Both the position numbers and the translations under genes were made by a program. The notes under the pieces are model-generated. The model did not search any database and was not told the DNA's origin. It was given only the letters and a program-made list of their open reading frames with translations. This document shows, piece after piece, positions 45,470 through 54,379 of a stretch of DNA of 64,000 nt (position 1 is the first letter of the stretch; each line of letters starts with the position of its first letter). The stretch is from a bacterium (lineage in GTDB: Bacteria; Bacteroidota; Ignavibacteria; Kapaibacteriales; UBA7675): contig JAUIKM010000023.1 in assembly GCA_030430495.1 (NCBI GenBank), positions 1-64,000 on the forward strand. The letters are read 5' to 3'.

Positions 45470-45523
45470 TATGAGCCCTAATGGCTCACAGCTCAAAAAA
45501 CTGTCGTGCCAAAAAACCTGGTG
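45470..45523 (+). repeat. Hairpin-tailed direct repeat, copy 1
   Basis: It begins TATGAGCCCTAATGGCTCA, a small hairpin, and goes on with AAAAAACTGTCG and GCCAAAAAACCTGG. The same plan appears at 45599. Confidence 0.8.
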
Positions 45524-45598
45524 TTCTGGAATCTCGCTCAAACGGTCACTTCCGACCACTGAGCGGTGTGATTTTCGGCCGCACGACACAAAACCAGG

Positions 45599-45660
45599 TA
45601 TGAGCCGTGTGCGCCACGGCGCTCACAGCTGAAAAAACTGTCGCGCCAAAAAACCTGATG
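45599..45660 (+). repeat. Hairpin-tailed direct repeat, copy 2
   Basis: It matches copy 1 outside the hairpin loop, but the stem is longer (GAGCCGTG...CACGGCGCTC). Compensating arms with different loops suggest the fold is kept while the sequence varies. It lies just upstream of the small membrane protein gene. Confidence 0.8.
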
Positions 45661-45704
45661 CCCCGGCCTCGTATTCTTCAGCCTCCAAACTCCGGGAGAG
45701 CCCA

Positions 45705-45953
45705 GTGAAAATCTTCTGGATCCTGCTCATCGTCATCGTCGTGCAGGGGCTCCTGGCCCTGATCTCCACGCGCCTCGGCGCGCGCGAGTCGGCCGGTATG
45801 CGCCTGGCCGTCAACGCGGCGCTGCTGGGCGTGTTTGCGGCGCTGTTTGTCCTGGGCGGCGGCGGCATGCTCTACCTGCTCATGGCTCTCGGGATTGTCA
45901 TTGTCATGTGGCGCGAGATCGTTCGTCTGCGCTCTCCGCAGGGCCGCCCGTGA
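45705..45953 (+). CDS. Small two-helix membrane protein, unknown
   Basis: An 82-residue protein with two or three hydrophobic segments: IFWILLIVIVVQGLLALIST, then VNAALLGVFAALFVLGGG and MLYLLMALGIVIVMWREIVR. The start is GTG at 45705 behind a good GGGAG site. It has no recognised family. It may belong with the following secreted-protein gene, 67 bp away. Confidence 0.65.
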   Translation: MKIFWILLIVIVVQGLLALISTRLGARESAGMRLAVNAALLGVFAALFVLGGGGMLYLLMALGIVIVMWREIVRLRSPQGRP

Positions 45954-46020
45954 TGTGTGCCGCCCCGGCAGGTTTCAATTGTTCACTCAGTACTACTGTC
46001 TCCATACCTCTATGTTCCTG

Positions 46021-47340
46021 ATGAAACGCAACGGCTCCCATCTCTTTGCCGCCTCCTGCATTGGCCTGCTGTTTTTTTGTTTGTCGGCGGGGGCGAAGCC
46101 CCAAAACGACAGGGAAGTCACCGCGGCGATGCGCGGACTGCTGCGATCGCTCGACGGCGCGGCGGCTGAAAACAACCCGGCGGCTCTCGTCCTCGGGCTG
46201 CGTGACGAACAAGAGAATCTCAAGGGGTATGTTTTAAAGATGAACGGAGCAGGCGTCGATATTATCGGACCGCTGAATTTTCTGCCGCTGGCGTATGGCG
46301 ACAGCCTCCAGTATGTCTATGAATACACCGAGGTGGAAATAACAAGAGAGGCCGGGGGGGAAGTACGCCTGAAAGCCGGCGTGGATACCTTGTGGTTGTA
46401 CAACAGTTTGAAGAGTGTGTTCCTGACGAACGACGCTGCCACCGCGCGCAAACGCGGCAACATGCCGACCGAAAATCCGCAGCACCTGGAAATGCTCAAA
46501 AAACAACTGCAGCGTGGCGAAAACAAAGCCGTGTGGTACAACGATTGCAGCACCCGGCTGGAATACTGCGGCGCCAACGTCCTGACGGTCACCGCGCTGT
46601 ATTCCGGCGACACCGGCGGCAATCAGATATTCCGCGAGCTGGAAGAATACAGTCTGTCGATCGGCCAGAGCATGAACAGCACAATATCGGGTTGTGAAGA
46701 ATACCTGAATCCCGAGGCCCTCGGCGCCGCTGCCGCCGCACCGCTGCGTCTTGAAGACTTTGTCGGCGCGACGGAGATCGAACAGGTGCGCGCGCGCATC
46801 GTCGCCGATCTGGAATACCGCCGCAAAAACGGCGTCGCCTCGGGCGATCTGGCTGAGTTTGATCGCATCGCCGTGGCGTTCGACGCGTCCCTGCTGCCGA
46901 CGGTCGAACGCCAGCAGACGCTGAACTGCATGGATCCCTGTGTGGACGACATTAATATCGCGTCCTGCCGCGTGGTGCGTTGGCTGGGGCGGATGTACGC
47001 AATTACCCAGTCGCATTGCCGGGGCAACTACCTCTGCACCGGGGGAATTCCGTATCGGATTGAAACGCTCGTCGGCGCGGTGGGCGATGAATCGGATGCG
47101 CGGAGCATGCCGTTTGACCCGGCCGATCTGCTTGCCGCGGGAGTCGTGGATGCGGCGCTCAGCTCCGACGGCAGCCTGGCGCTGTTTGTGCACGAAAAAG
47201 GTCTGGCGGTCTACGACGTCGCCGCGCAGCGGCTGCTCTGGCAGTTGCCGTTTGATCTGCAAAAATCGCGGATAGTGATGGTCAAAAGCATTGTTGGCGA
47301 CAATATGAAGCGGCTCTTGGACGTTTTGGCGGACGATTGA
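46021..47340 (+). CDS. Secreted protein of unknown function
   Basis: The 439-residue protein begins with an export signal (GSHLFAASCIGLLFFCLSAG) and then a soluble region with a few cysteines, for example LNCMDPCVDDINIASCRVV and GNYLCTGGIPYR. I recognise no domain. The DNA of the signal peptide (46040-46092) matches the dispersed TTTGTTTGTC repeat, so the export signal may derive from, or overlap, a repeat copy. ATG at 46012 three codons earlier is another start. Its last part (LALFVHEKGLAVYDVAAQRL) hints at a propeller-like strand. Confidence 0.7.
   Translation: MKRNGSHLFAASCIGLLFFCLSAGAKPQNDREVTAAMRGLLRSLDGAAAENNPAALVLGLRDEQENLKGYVLKMNGAGVDIIGPLNFLPLAYGDSLQYVYEYTEVEITREAGGEVRLKAGVDTLWLYNSLKSVFLTNDAATARKRGNMPTENPQHLEMLKKQLQRGENKAVWYNDCSTRLEYCGANVLTVTALYSGDTGGNQIFRELEEYSLSIGQSMNSTISGCEEYLNPEALGAAAAAPLRLEDFVGATEIEQVRARIVADLEYRRKNGVASGDLAEFDRIAVAFDASLLPTVERQQTLNCMDPCVDDINIASCRVVRWLGRMYAITQSHCRGNYLCTGGIPYRIETLVGAVGDESDARSMPFDPADLLAAGVVDAALSSDGSLALFVHEKGLAVYDVAAQRLLWQLPFDLQKSRIVMVKSIVGDNMKRLLDVLADD
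46040..46092 (+). repeat. Dispersed repeat copy encoding a signal peptide
   Basis: The sequence CTCTTTGCCGCCTCCTGCA, then GGCCTGCTGTTTTTTTG and TTTGTCGGCGGGGG, parallels the copies at 35633 and 50447. Here it lies at the start of a protein gene and encodes the hydrophobic core LLFFCLS. Confidence 0.55.
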
Positions 47341-47509
47341 CAAACGGGCGTCGACCGGACGCGTACGTCACCCGAAATTGTTGCCGCCCCTGTCAATGCC
47401 GCTGCGGCCCAAATTCGGCGAGCGGCGGCGCTGAGACGCCGCCCGGGCCTTTCAATCCGGCCGCTCTTGTTTTCCGTCGTATCCTGACTTACGCTGTAAA
47501 ACCCGCGCT

Positions 47510-48820
47510 ATGAGTCCTGAAAACTTCAAGTACATAGCCACGGCGATATTTGCCCTGGCCGTCCTGCACACATTCGTCTCGAGCTATTTCAACAAACTGG
47601 CGTCGAAGTACCCGGAAGGTTCGCCGCTCGAAAATCTCTTCCACTTCCTCGGGGAAATCGAAGCGGTTTTTGGACTGTGGCTCATTCCGCTTTTTTACGC
47701 CTACTGGGTTTCCTTCGGCCTGACCGAAACGCTGGCCTACTTTGACTCGGTCACGCCCAAACTGATGGAACCGCTCTTTGTCATTGTCATAATGGTAATG
47801 GCGGCCACGCGGCCAATCCTCAAAGCCACGCAGAACCTGGTGGCCCTGGCGTCCAGGCTGGTGCCGATTCCCAGCGCTACGGCGCGGTACTACGCCACGG
47901 TGCTGGCCATAACGCCCCTGCTCGGTTCGTTTATCACCGAGCCGGCGGCCATGACGATTTCGGCCCTGCTGCTCAGCAAGTTTCTCTACGAGAATAAACC
48001 CAGCCCGCACCTGATGTACGTCACGATCGCCCTGCTGTTTGTGAACGTCTCGATCGGCGGCACGCTGACGCACTTTGCGGCCCCGCCCGTGCTGATGGTC
48101 GCCAATAAATGGCACTGGGACATCAACTTCACCTATATGGCGACGCACTTCGGCTGGAAGGCGGCGCTTGCGATTTTTATCAGCACGAGTATTGTGACCA
48201 CGATGTTTTTCCGCGAGTTCAAGCGCCTGGACGGCATGCCGAAGCAGGTGGAGGACAAGGAGCCGATTCCCTTCTGGGTCACGGGCGTGCACGTGATTGC
48301 CCTGGCCTGGTCCGTCGTGATGGCGCACCACCCGCTGCTGTTGATTCTCGGTTTTATGTTCTTCTTCGGCTGGTGTGTCATCACCCAGGAATACCAGAGC
48401 GAGTTGCAGCTCAAACCGGCGCTGCTGGTCGGCTTTTTCCTGGCGGGTCTGGTGACGCACGGCAGCCTGCAGGACTGGTGGATCAGCCCGATTATCGCCG
48501 AACTGGAGAGCGTGCCGCTCTTTATCGGCTCGACGATTCTGACGGCCTTCAACGACAATGCCGCGATAACCTATCTCTCGACGCTGGCGCTCGACCAGGG
48601 TTTTTCCGGACCGTTTACGGAAATGGGACTCAAGAAATATGCGATCGTGGCGGGCGCCGTGACGGGCGGCGGTTTAACAATCATCGCCAACGCGCCCAAT
48701 CCGGCCGGGAATGCCATCCTCTCAAAGTATTTTCCCGGCGGCAGCGTCAACCCCGGCAAACTGGCTCTCTTTGCCTTGCCCTTTACCATTATAGCCGCGC
48801 TCTGTTTTATGCTGCTCTGA
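47510..48820 (+). CDS. Putative Na+/H+ antiporter (copy 1)
   Basis: The 436-residue protein has about twelve membrane segments. It matches the putative Na+/H+ antiporter family: HFLGEIEAVFGLWLIPLFYA near 45-64, SFITEPAAMTISALLLSKFL near 144-163, GGTLTHFAAPPVLMVANKW and LTAFNDNAAITYLSTLAL near 344-361. The Asp in FNDNA and the Glu in ITEPA suggest ion-coupling sites. It is followed by a terminator, then a paralogue on the same strand. Confidence 0.85.
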   Translation: MSPENFKYIATAIFALAVLHTFVSSYFNKLASKYPEGSPLENLFHFLGEIEAVFGLWLIPLFYAYWVSFGLTETLAYFDSVTPKLMEPLFVIVIMVMAATRPILKATQNLVALASRLVPIPSATARYYATVLAITPLLGSFITEPAAMTISALLLSKFLYENKPSPHLMYVTIALLFVNVSIGGTLTHFAAPPVLMVANKWHWDINFTYMATHFGWKAALAIFISTSIVTTMFFREFKRLDGMPKQVEDKEPIPFWVTGVHVIALAWSVVMAHHPLLLILGFMFFFGWCVITQEYQSELQLKPALLVGFFLAGLVTHGSLQDWWISPIIAELESVPLFIGSTILTAFNDNAAITYLSTLALDQGFSGPFTEMGLKKYAIVAGAVTGGGLTIIANAPNPAGNAILSKYFPGGSVNPGKLALFALPFTIIAALCFMLL

Positions 48821-48844
48821 GCGGCGCGACACAAATTATTGACA

Positions 48845-48891
48845 GGCCGTCGGGAGTTCTGCGCACAGACTGCGCGTTCCGACGGCCTTTT
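48845..48891 (+). terminator. Rho-independent terminator
   Basis: GGCCGTCGG at 48845-48853 pairs with CCGACGGCC at 48879-48887, with an inner GCGCA/TGCGC pair. TTTTC follows. It ends the first antiporter gene. Confidence 0.85.
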
Positions 48892-49085
48892 CATTTCAAA
48901 CCGCTGCCCTGTCTTTCCATCCCGACGCTGCTCGGTTTCATCCCGGTATTTCGCCTTTCGGCTCAACATCGAGTGCATGCCTGCGTTGTATTGCCCTGAC
49001 CGTGGGCGGACGCCTTGCGCTTTTTCGCGTATGTTTGCACTGCGTACCTTCCATTGTAATCTGAAACCGAAAGCGAGCGACTTGC

Positions 49086-50387
49086 ATGACCTTTGATCAC
49101 GTTGCAACGGTGTTGTTTGCGCTGGCCGTGCTGCACACTTTTATGGCCGGCAAATTCAACAGCATGGCGTCCAAATACCCGAAGGGATCCATGCGCGAGA
49201 GCGTGTATCACTTTCTCGGCGAAATCGAGGTGGTCTTCGGCATCTGGCTGATTCCGCTTTTTTACGCTTACTGGGCCTTCAGTTCCTGGGACGCCACGAT
49301 GGACTACTTTAACTCCGTTGCGCCCAAAATGATCGAGCCGCTCTTTGTGGTGGTGGTCATGGTCAAGGCCGCGACAAAACCGGTGCTCGACGCCACGCGC
49401 CGCGTCATTCTCTCGCTCTCCCGCTTTGTGCCGTTGCCGAGCGAAACGGCGCGCTACTACGCCACGATTCTGATCGTTGCGCCCATCATCGGTTCCTTTA
49501 TCACCGAACCCGCGGCCATGACGATCGCCGCGCTTTTGCTGGCGCAGCTGTTTTACGAGAAAAATCCGCCGTCCGTGCTCAAGTACGTCACGATTGCTTT
49601 GTTGTTTGTTAACATCTCGATCGGCGGAACGCTGACGCATTTTGCCGCGCCGCCGGTATTGATGGTCGCCGCCAAATGGGGCTGGAACAGCGACATCATG
49701 TTTATGCTGTCCAATTTCGGCTGGAAATCGGTCGTGTCTATCGTGCTTTGCACCGTTGCCGTTGTGATGATGTTCCGCCGTCAGTTCCGCGAACTCGACG
49801 CAGTAAAAGTTAAAGCTGAAGCCGCCGACCCGATTCCCGCCTGGGTCACGCTCGTGCACCTCCTCTCGCTGGGCTGGGCGGTGTTGATGGCGCATCAGGC
49901 GGTACTGCTCGTGCTTGGTTTTATGTTCTTCCTGGGTTTTGTGGTTATCACGCAGAAGTATCAGGACGGCGTTAATGTCAAGCCGGCGCTGCTCGTTGGT
50001 TTTTTCCTCGCGGGGCTTGTCATTCACGGCAACCTGCAGGAGTGGTGGATCACGCCGATTATTCAGCAGCTCAGCGCGCTTCCGCTCTTTATCTCATCGA
50101 TGGTGCTTACGGCGTTTAACGACAACGCGGCGATTACCTATCTGTCGTCGCTGGCGCTCGAACCGGGTCTGGCGGAGGTCGGGTCGGAGGAAGCGCTCAA
50201 AAAATACGCCATCGTGGCCGGCGCTGTCGGCGGCGGCGGTTTGACAATCATCGCCAACGCGCCGAACCCGGCGGGCAACTCCATCCTCAAACCCTACTTT
50301 GGCGAGGAGGGGGTCAACCCGCTTAAACTGGCGCTGTACGCCATTCCATTTACGGTGGTGGCGGCGCTCTGCCTGTATCTGTTGTAA
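49086..50387 (+). CDS. Putative Na+/H+ antiporter (copy 2)
   Basis: This 433-residue protein is a close paralogue of the preceding antiporter: HFLGEIEVVFGIWLIPLFYA, SFITEPAAMTIAALLLAQLF, GGTLTHFAAPPVLMVAAKWG and LTAFNDNAAITYLSSLALEP are shared with few changes. Copies are separated by about 265 bp including a terminator, so each probably has its own promoter. Tandem duplication with retained motifs suggests both are functional, perhaps with different ion or pH range. Confidence 0.85.
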   Translation: MTFDHVATVLFALAVLHTFMAGKFNSMASKYPKGSMRESVYHFLGEIEVVFGIWLIPLFYAYWAFSSWDATMDYFNSVAPKMIEPLFVVVVMVKAATKPVLDATRRVILSLSRFVPLPSETARYYATILIVAPIIGSFITEPAAMTIAALLLAQLFYEKNPPSVLKYVTIALLFVNISIGGTLTHFAAPPVLMVAAKWGWNSDIMFMLSNFGWKSVVSIVLCTVAVVMMFRRQFRELDAVKVKAEAADPIPAWVTLVHLLSLGWAVLMAHQAVLLVLGFMFFLGFVVITQKYQDGVNVKPALLVGFFLAGLVIHGNLQEWWITPIIQQLSALPLFISSMVLTAFNDNAAITYLSSLALEPGLAEVGSEEALKKYAIVAGAVGGGGLTIIANAPNPAGNSILKPYFGEEGVNPLKLALYAIPFTVVAALCLYLL

Positions 50388-50433
50388 GCCGTCATTTCGG
50401 CCGATCCGCGACACAAAAATCTGTTCAGACCGC

Positions 50434-50485
50434 AGCCGACATTTCAGAGCGCTTCGCCGCCGTGGGATGTCGGCTTGCTTTTTTC
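50434..50485 (+). terminator. Terminator hairpin overlapping a dispersed repeat
   Basis: AGCCGACAT at 50434-50442 pairs with ATGTCGGCT at 50467-50475, followed by TGCTTTTTTCTTTTG. The right arm and T-tract belong to the dispersed repeat copy at 50447-50505. Confidence 0.85.
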
Positions 50486-50505
50486 TTTTGTTCGTCAGCG
50501 AGAGA
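50447..50505 (+). repeat. Dispersed TTTGTTTGTC repeat copy
   Basis: It reads GAGCGCTTCGCCGCCG, then TCGGCTTGCTTTTTTC and TTTTGTTCGTCAGCGAG. Together with the upstream inverted arm it acts as terminator of the second antiporter gene. Confidence 0.8.
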
Positions 50506-51054
50506 GAAACAACAAACAGGCGAGCCGGCCTCAATCCGCAGAGTTTCCAGCCGAAAACCAGCCTCCAACCTCGGAGCCCCCGGTCGGAAGCCGGCCCCCA
50601 GCCGCTCAATCACCGAGCCCAAAGCCGGTGTTCAGATTCACATCCCCGATTCGGAAGTAAAGAGCCCGCGGCCCTCGCCGCGTTCGCGCTTCCCGTTCAG
50701 CGGCGTAATCTCGCCGTTCACCCGCGTTTTCCCGCCCGTTCAGGCACAGAAACCTTCCGTTGATAGGCTTTCAGCGACCACGCTAAATTACCGCCGCGCC
50801 TGAAGGCTTCGGGTCGCCGCATCACACTTTCCCACAAAGTGTTGATCTTCGTTTGTTGGCCCTTGTCCAAAGTCCATTGTTGCAAGTCTCTGGGCCACAG
50901 CTCCGCCGGTTATGTCATTGGGCGAATGATATTCATTGTCTGCCTTCCAGGCGCGGACTCCGTGATCGCGATTTTCTTCTGTCATTGCCGTCGGAATCTG
51001 CCTATCTTTGTCCGGCAGGATTCAATTGCTTGGCAACCCGGAGATCAGAGAATT
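50506..51054. other. Intergenic region of about 550 bp
   Basis: No gene is supported; open frames here are short and change frame repeatedly. CTC/GCC-rich runs and words such as CGGAAGCCGGCC are visible. AT content rises from about 50800, and the end supplies GGAG before the DUF2569 gene start. Confidence 0.5.
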
Positions 51055-51624
51055 ATGGAGCAAGAAAAAGATGAACCGCTCTATCCGCGTGGAATCGGCG
51101 GCTGGCTGCTTCTTCTGGCTTTTAATCTGTTTGCCGGCCTGGCGATATTGTTGACGGCGCTTTTTTCTGAGTTGTTGCCGGTGCTGGAGTCGGATGAGTT
51201 TACAACTCTCACAGATCCTGCGTCGGAGTTTTTTATCCCTTACGCTCGCGAACTGATAATTGCAGAAGTTGCCGTAGAGGTCGTTTCTGTTGTTGCGCTT
51301 ACCGCACTGTTTGTAATGCTGTTCAGCAAACACCGGTTGTTCCCCAGGCTGTGTATCATTTGGATCGTCGCACGCCTGTTTGTAACAATCGCGGATAATG
51401 CAGCTACAGATATGGTGTTTCACGATTATGTTGAAGGAAGCACTTTTATTACCGCCGGCTCCGAACTCGTCAGAACGGCCGTCTTTGCAATAGGGACCGT
51501 GGCCTACCTTCTGACATCCCGCCGCGTCAAAAACACCTTCCTGCGGAATATCAACTCCGACGACGAACAGCGCGGCTATGACGACGAAGAACGACATCCA
51601 ACCTCGCCGATTAAAACACTTTAA
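51055..51624 (+). CDS. DUF2569-type membrane protein
   Basis: This 189-residue protein has the DUF2569 lead YPRGIGGWLLLLAFNLFAGL and four hydrophobic segments, ending in a positively charged RRVKNTFLRNINSDDE tail. A GGAG site lies 11 bases before the ATG. It is the first of a local array of related genes running to 53564. Base composition is AT-richer than the core genes. Function unknown. Confidence 0.72.
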   Translation: MEQEKDEPLYPRGIGGWLLLLAFNLFAGLAILLTALFSELLPVLESDEFTTLTDPASEFFIPYARELIIAEVAVEVVSVVALTALFVMLFSKHRLFPRLCIIWIVARLFVTIADNAATDMVFHDYVEGSTFITAGSELVRTAVFAIGTVAYLLTSRRVKNTFLRNINSDDEQRGYDDEERHPTSPIKTL

Positions 51625-51668
51625 CGGGTCGCCTGGCTGAAAACGCCAGGCCCGGGGAGTTTAATATC

Positions 51669-52763
51669 TTGAGCAACACAAATGTTGAAAAACAGAGCGG
51701 ATACAAACGGGCGGCCCTCTGGCTGCCCGCCGCCATTCTGATTGGATATCTGCTGTATTCTCTGTGGCTCGGCGTCCAGATCGATGTTGTCGGCCTTCCC
51801 GACCTTGTGGGTGCGCTCTCAGACGATCTGGGCAACGTAAACAATCGCCTGATTTTCTACATCATGGCAATTACGTCCGGCATAATTGCGACGTTGCTGT
51901 GCAGTGTATTTCTGCTGCTGCTGTTGTTTCGATGTAGCCGGTGGTTTCATCGCTTGTTTACAACTTTTCTGTGGTCTGTTTTACTGGGTAGCGGCGTTGT
52001 CTGTCTTCTCGAACTCTATGTTTTCCAGTTGGGTGGCGATTCGTTTGCGATGTGGCATTTCCAGCTTTCAGCCGTCGCTCTGATTGCCTTTGTTTTATAT
52101 GCTGCCGCATCACAGACTTATGCCCGCGTTTACAGACCACATCATGCGTTTAAGTTCGACCCTGAATTGGTTGAAGTCTCACATGCGGAAGGCGCGCTGT
52201 CAGAGCAGAGCCGGGTTCAGCGGCCTGCATCTGCTGGTCCGGTCGGCATTGGCGGATGGTTGATTGTACCGCTCCTCTTGTTTGTTTTAACACTTGCCTT
52301 TGAATGCGTCTGCTTTTTCATTTCCCTCCCTGCTTTCATTGGGCCGCTTGATATAGTTAACCACATAAGCATCTCCTTGCCTGGACTCAGCCTTGCGGGC
52401 TTTGTTCCCTTTGTTGTTGGCCTTTTTGCGATGGCTCTGTTTGTTAAGCGCAATCGGTGGTTCCCCGGTGTTTTAGCGCTGTACTTTCTTGTCGGGGTTC
52501 TGAGTCACTGGGTGAGCGTCTCCTGGTATGATCTGGTACTTTCCGACTTCATCTTTGCACTTGAGGATGTGTTGGGAGCGCCGCAATTCTCAATCAGCCT
52601 GGGCCTCTCTCTGGTTGAACTACTTAGCGCAATTCTGCTGGCATTGTACCTTCGATTCTCCAAACGCGTGAAAAATACTTTTGGGCGCAAGGTTGACTTC
52701 AATGACGACAAACAAAACATGGACAATGGGCAAGCACAAACGGCAATGCCGAACATTAACTGA
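51669..52763 (+). CDS. Double-length DUF2569-like membrane protein
   Basis: The 364-residue protein has two sets of about four membrane helices. The second set starts with GPVGIGGWLIVPLLLFVLTL near 190 and ends in RFSKRVKNTFGRKVDFND, as in the first gene; the first set (WLPAAILIGYLLYSLWLGVQ) is divergent. It probably arose by fusion of two array members. The start is TTG at 51669 behind GGGGAG; no ATG suits. Confidence 0.65.
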   Translation: MSNTNVEKQSGYKRAALWLPAAILIGYLLYSLWLGVQIDVVGLPDLVGALSDDLGNVNNRLIFYIMAITSGIIATLLCSVFLLLLLFRCSRWFHRLFTTFLWSVLLGSGVVCLLELYVFQLGGDSFAMWHFQLSAVALIAFVLYAAASQTYARVYRPHHAFKFDPELVEVSHAEGALSEQSRVQRPASAGPVGIGGWLIVPLLLFVLTLAFECVCFFISLPAFIGPLDIVNHISISLPGLSLAGFVPFVVGLFAMALFVKRNRWFPGVLALYFLVGVLSHWVSVSWYDLVLSDFIFALEDVLGAPQFSISLGLSLVELLSAILLALYLRFSKRVKNTFGRKVDFNDDKQNMDNGQAQTAMPNIN

Positions 52764-52808
52764 ATTGTTTGTCGAGGTCAGGCCTTCAGCCGCAACGGAG
52801 TTGAAAGA

Positions 52809-53330
52809 ATGAGTCACGGTGAGACCGAGCTTCCCGCTGAAAATACGCCCGCTCGCTTCCGGCTCCCATTTGTTGTTCTGGCGCTTCCACTGCTGGAGTC
52901 GCTTCTCATACTGTGGGCATTTCTTCCGTACCGGGCCATTAATATTTTCATTATATCAATGAGTTCATTGCACCGCGATTTTGGAACATCAACTGCGTAT
53001 GTGGGAATTGCAACCCTGGTAGTTGTTGCGTTCAGACTGTTAAGTGTTCCCTTCGGCGCAATGTTGATTGTCATGCTGTTTAAGCACAATCGCCGTTTTC
53101 ATTCAATTGTGTTGTACTACCTCTGGGCGCACGTGGTCGTGGCGATGTTCTCCATGATTGTTCGTCTGATTTGCCTGTCATTTGATTCACTGCCAGATTG
53201 GAGCGCCTGGCTTGCCCTCGCCGCGGCAATCGCTTTTACCGTATACTCCCGCAAGTCTGTCGACTACGCGCGTGTGTTTAAACACAATGATCTTGATGCG
53301 TTGGCGATTCGTCCCCATGAATCCGGGTGA
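52809..53330 (+). CDS. DUF2569-related membrane protein, divergent
   Basis: The 173-residue protein has four hydrophobic segments: FVVLALPLLESLLILWAFLP, then LVVVAFRLLSVPFGAMLIVM and two more. Its helix pattern and HNRRFHSIVLYYL segment parallel KHNRWFPGV-type segments of its neighbours, but the GIGGW lead is missing. Its tail (YSRKSVDYARVFKHNDLD) resembles the first half of the 51669 protein (TYARVYRPHHAFKFDPE). No specific function. Confidence 0.6.
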   Translation: MSHGETELPAENTPARFRLPFVVLALPLLESLLILWAFLPYRAINIFIISMSSLHRDFGTSTAYVGIATLVVVAFRLLSVPFGAMLIVMLFKHNRRFHSIVLYYLWAHVVVAMFSMIVRLICLSFDSLPDWSAWLALAAAIAFTVYSRKSVDYARVFKHNDLDALAIRPHESG

Positions 53331-53387
53331 TACCATTCTGGAACAACAAATCAACAGTTCGGCCGGTCGGCCGGGAAGGAAATGTAA

Positions 53388-53564
53388 ATGGCAACAAATA
53401 ATCAGGAAAAACGGCCAATTGCCGGAGGCGCTCCGCCTGACCCGGCCAAAGGTCCGCATGGAATCGGCGGTTTAATGTGGCTGCCTCTTATATTCACTGC
53501 CTATCTCAGCTTCTCCAAACGCGTTAAAAATACCTTTGGGCGGGTCTTCGTCAGATCCACCTGA
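53388..53564 (+). CDS. 58-residue DUF2569 remnant: family N-terminus joined to C-terminus
   Basis: This short gene has a strong ribosome site (GGAAGGA, 7 bases upstream). Its product starts with a Pro-rich lead and KGPHGIGGLMWLPL, the DUF2569 front, then passes directly into FTAYLSFSKRVKNTFGR, the tail shared with the genes at 51055 and 51669. The middle two to three membrane helices are gone, so only one hydrophobic segment remains. It is either a relic of an in-frame deletion or a minimal functional variant. Confidence 0.6.
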   Translation: MATNNQEKRPIAGGAPPDPAKGPHGIGGLMWLPLIFTAYLSFSKRVKNTFGRVFVRST

Positions 53565-53599
53565 GCAAGCCTTTTAAAACCATTTTTGTTCGTTGTTTA

Positions 53600-54379
53600 A
53601 TGACAAACTCGACGTCCTGGAATCCGTCCCTGTACCTGCAGTTTGAAGATCATCGTCTGCGGCCGGCCCTCGATCTGCTGAACCGCCTTCCACTGCAACA
53701 CGCGGAGGCAGTCTGCGATCTCGGCTGCGGCGCCGGCAACGTCATGCCGTTTCTGGCGCGGCGCTGGCCGCAGGCGCGGATTCTCGGAATTGATAACTCA
53801 GCCGAGATGCTGCAGCGCGCGCGGCGTGAATACCCGCGGTTCGACTTCCAGGAACACGACGCCGCCGAGTGGCGGGCGCAAACGCCCGCGGACGTCATCT
53901 TTTCCAATGCGGCGCTGCACTGGTTGACCGATCACCGCCAATTGTTCCCTCGACTGCTGAAGCAGCTTAAACCCGGCGGCTGCCTGGCCGTGCAAATGCC
54001 CGCCAACTTCAACGCGGCATCGCACACGTTGATTCGCGCCGTACTCGATGACCTGCGGCTCTGGAATGAAGAACTGCGTCGCGCACTAAACTCGGTGGGC
54101 ATTCTCGATGCGGCGGACTACTACGATATTCTTGCGCCACGGACCGGCTCACTGGATATCTGGCAAACCGAATATGTGCAGGCCTTGGATGGCGAAGACC
54201 CGGTGTTTAACTGGGTGCGCGCCTCGGCTCTGCGTCCCGTGTTTAACTGCCTTGCGCCCGTGCAGTTCAGCGCGTTCATCGATGAATACAAGCGGCGTTT
54301 GTCCGATGTTTACCCGCGTCGCGATGACGGGAGTGTGCTCTTTCCATTTAAACGTCTGTTCATCGTGGGCCGGATCTGA
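53600..54379 (+). CDS. tam: Trans-aconitate 2-methyltransferase-like SAM methyltransferase
   Basis: The 259-residue enzyme has the Tam layout: WNPSLYLQFEDHRLRPALDL, then motif I VCDLGCGAGNVMPFLARRWP, GIDNSAEMLQRAR, FSNAALHWLTDH and LKPGGCLAVQMPANFN. Trans-aconitate methyltransferase uses S-adenosylmethionine to detoxify trans-aconitate, an inhibitor of aconitase. The match is to the whole family length, and the WLTDH and QMPANFN motifs are those of Tam rather than general methyltransferases. Confidence 0.85.
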   Translation: MTNSTSWNPSLYLQFEDHRLRPALDLLNRLPLQHAEAVCDLGCGAGNVMPFLARRWPQARILGIDNSAEMLQRARREYPRFDFQEHDAAEWRAQTPADVIFSNAALHWLTDHRQLFPRLLKQLKPGGCLAVQMPANFNAASHTLIRAVLDDLRLWNEELRRALNSVGILDAADYYDILAPRTGSLDIWQTEYVQALDGEDPVFNWVRASALRPVFNCLAPVQFSAFIDEYKRRLSDVYPRRDDGSVLFPFKRLFIVGRI

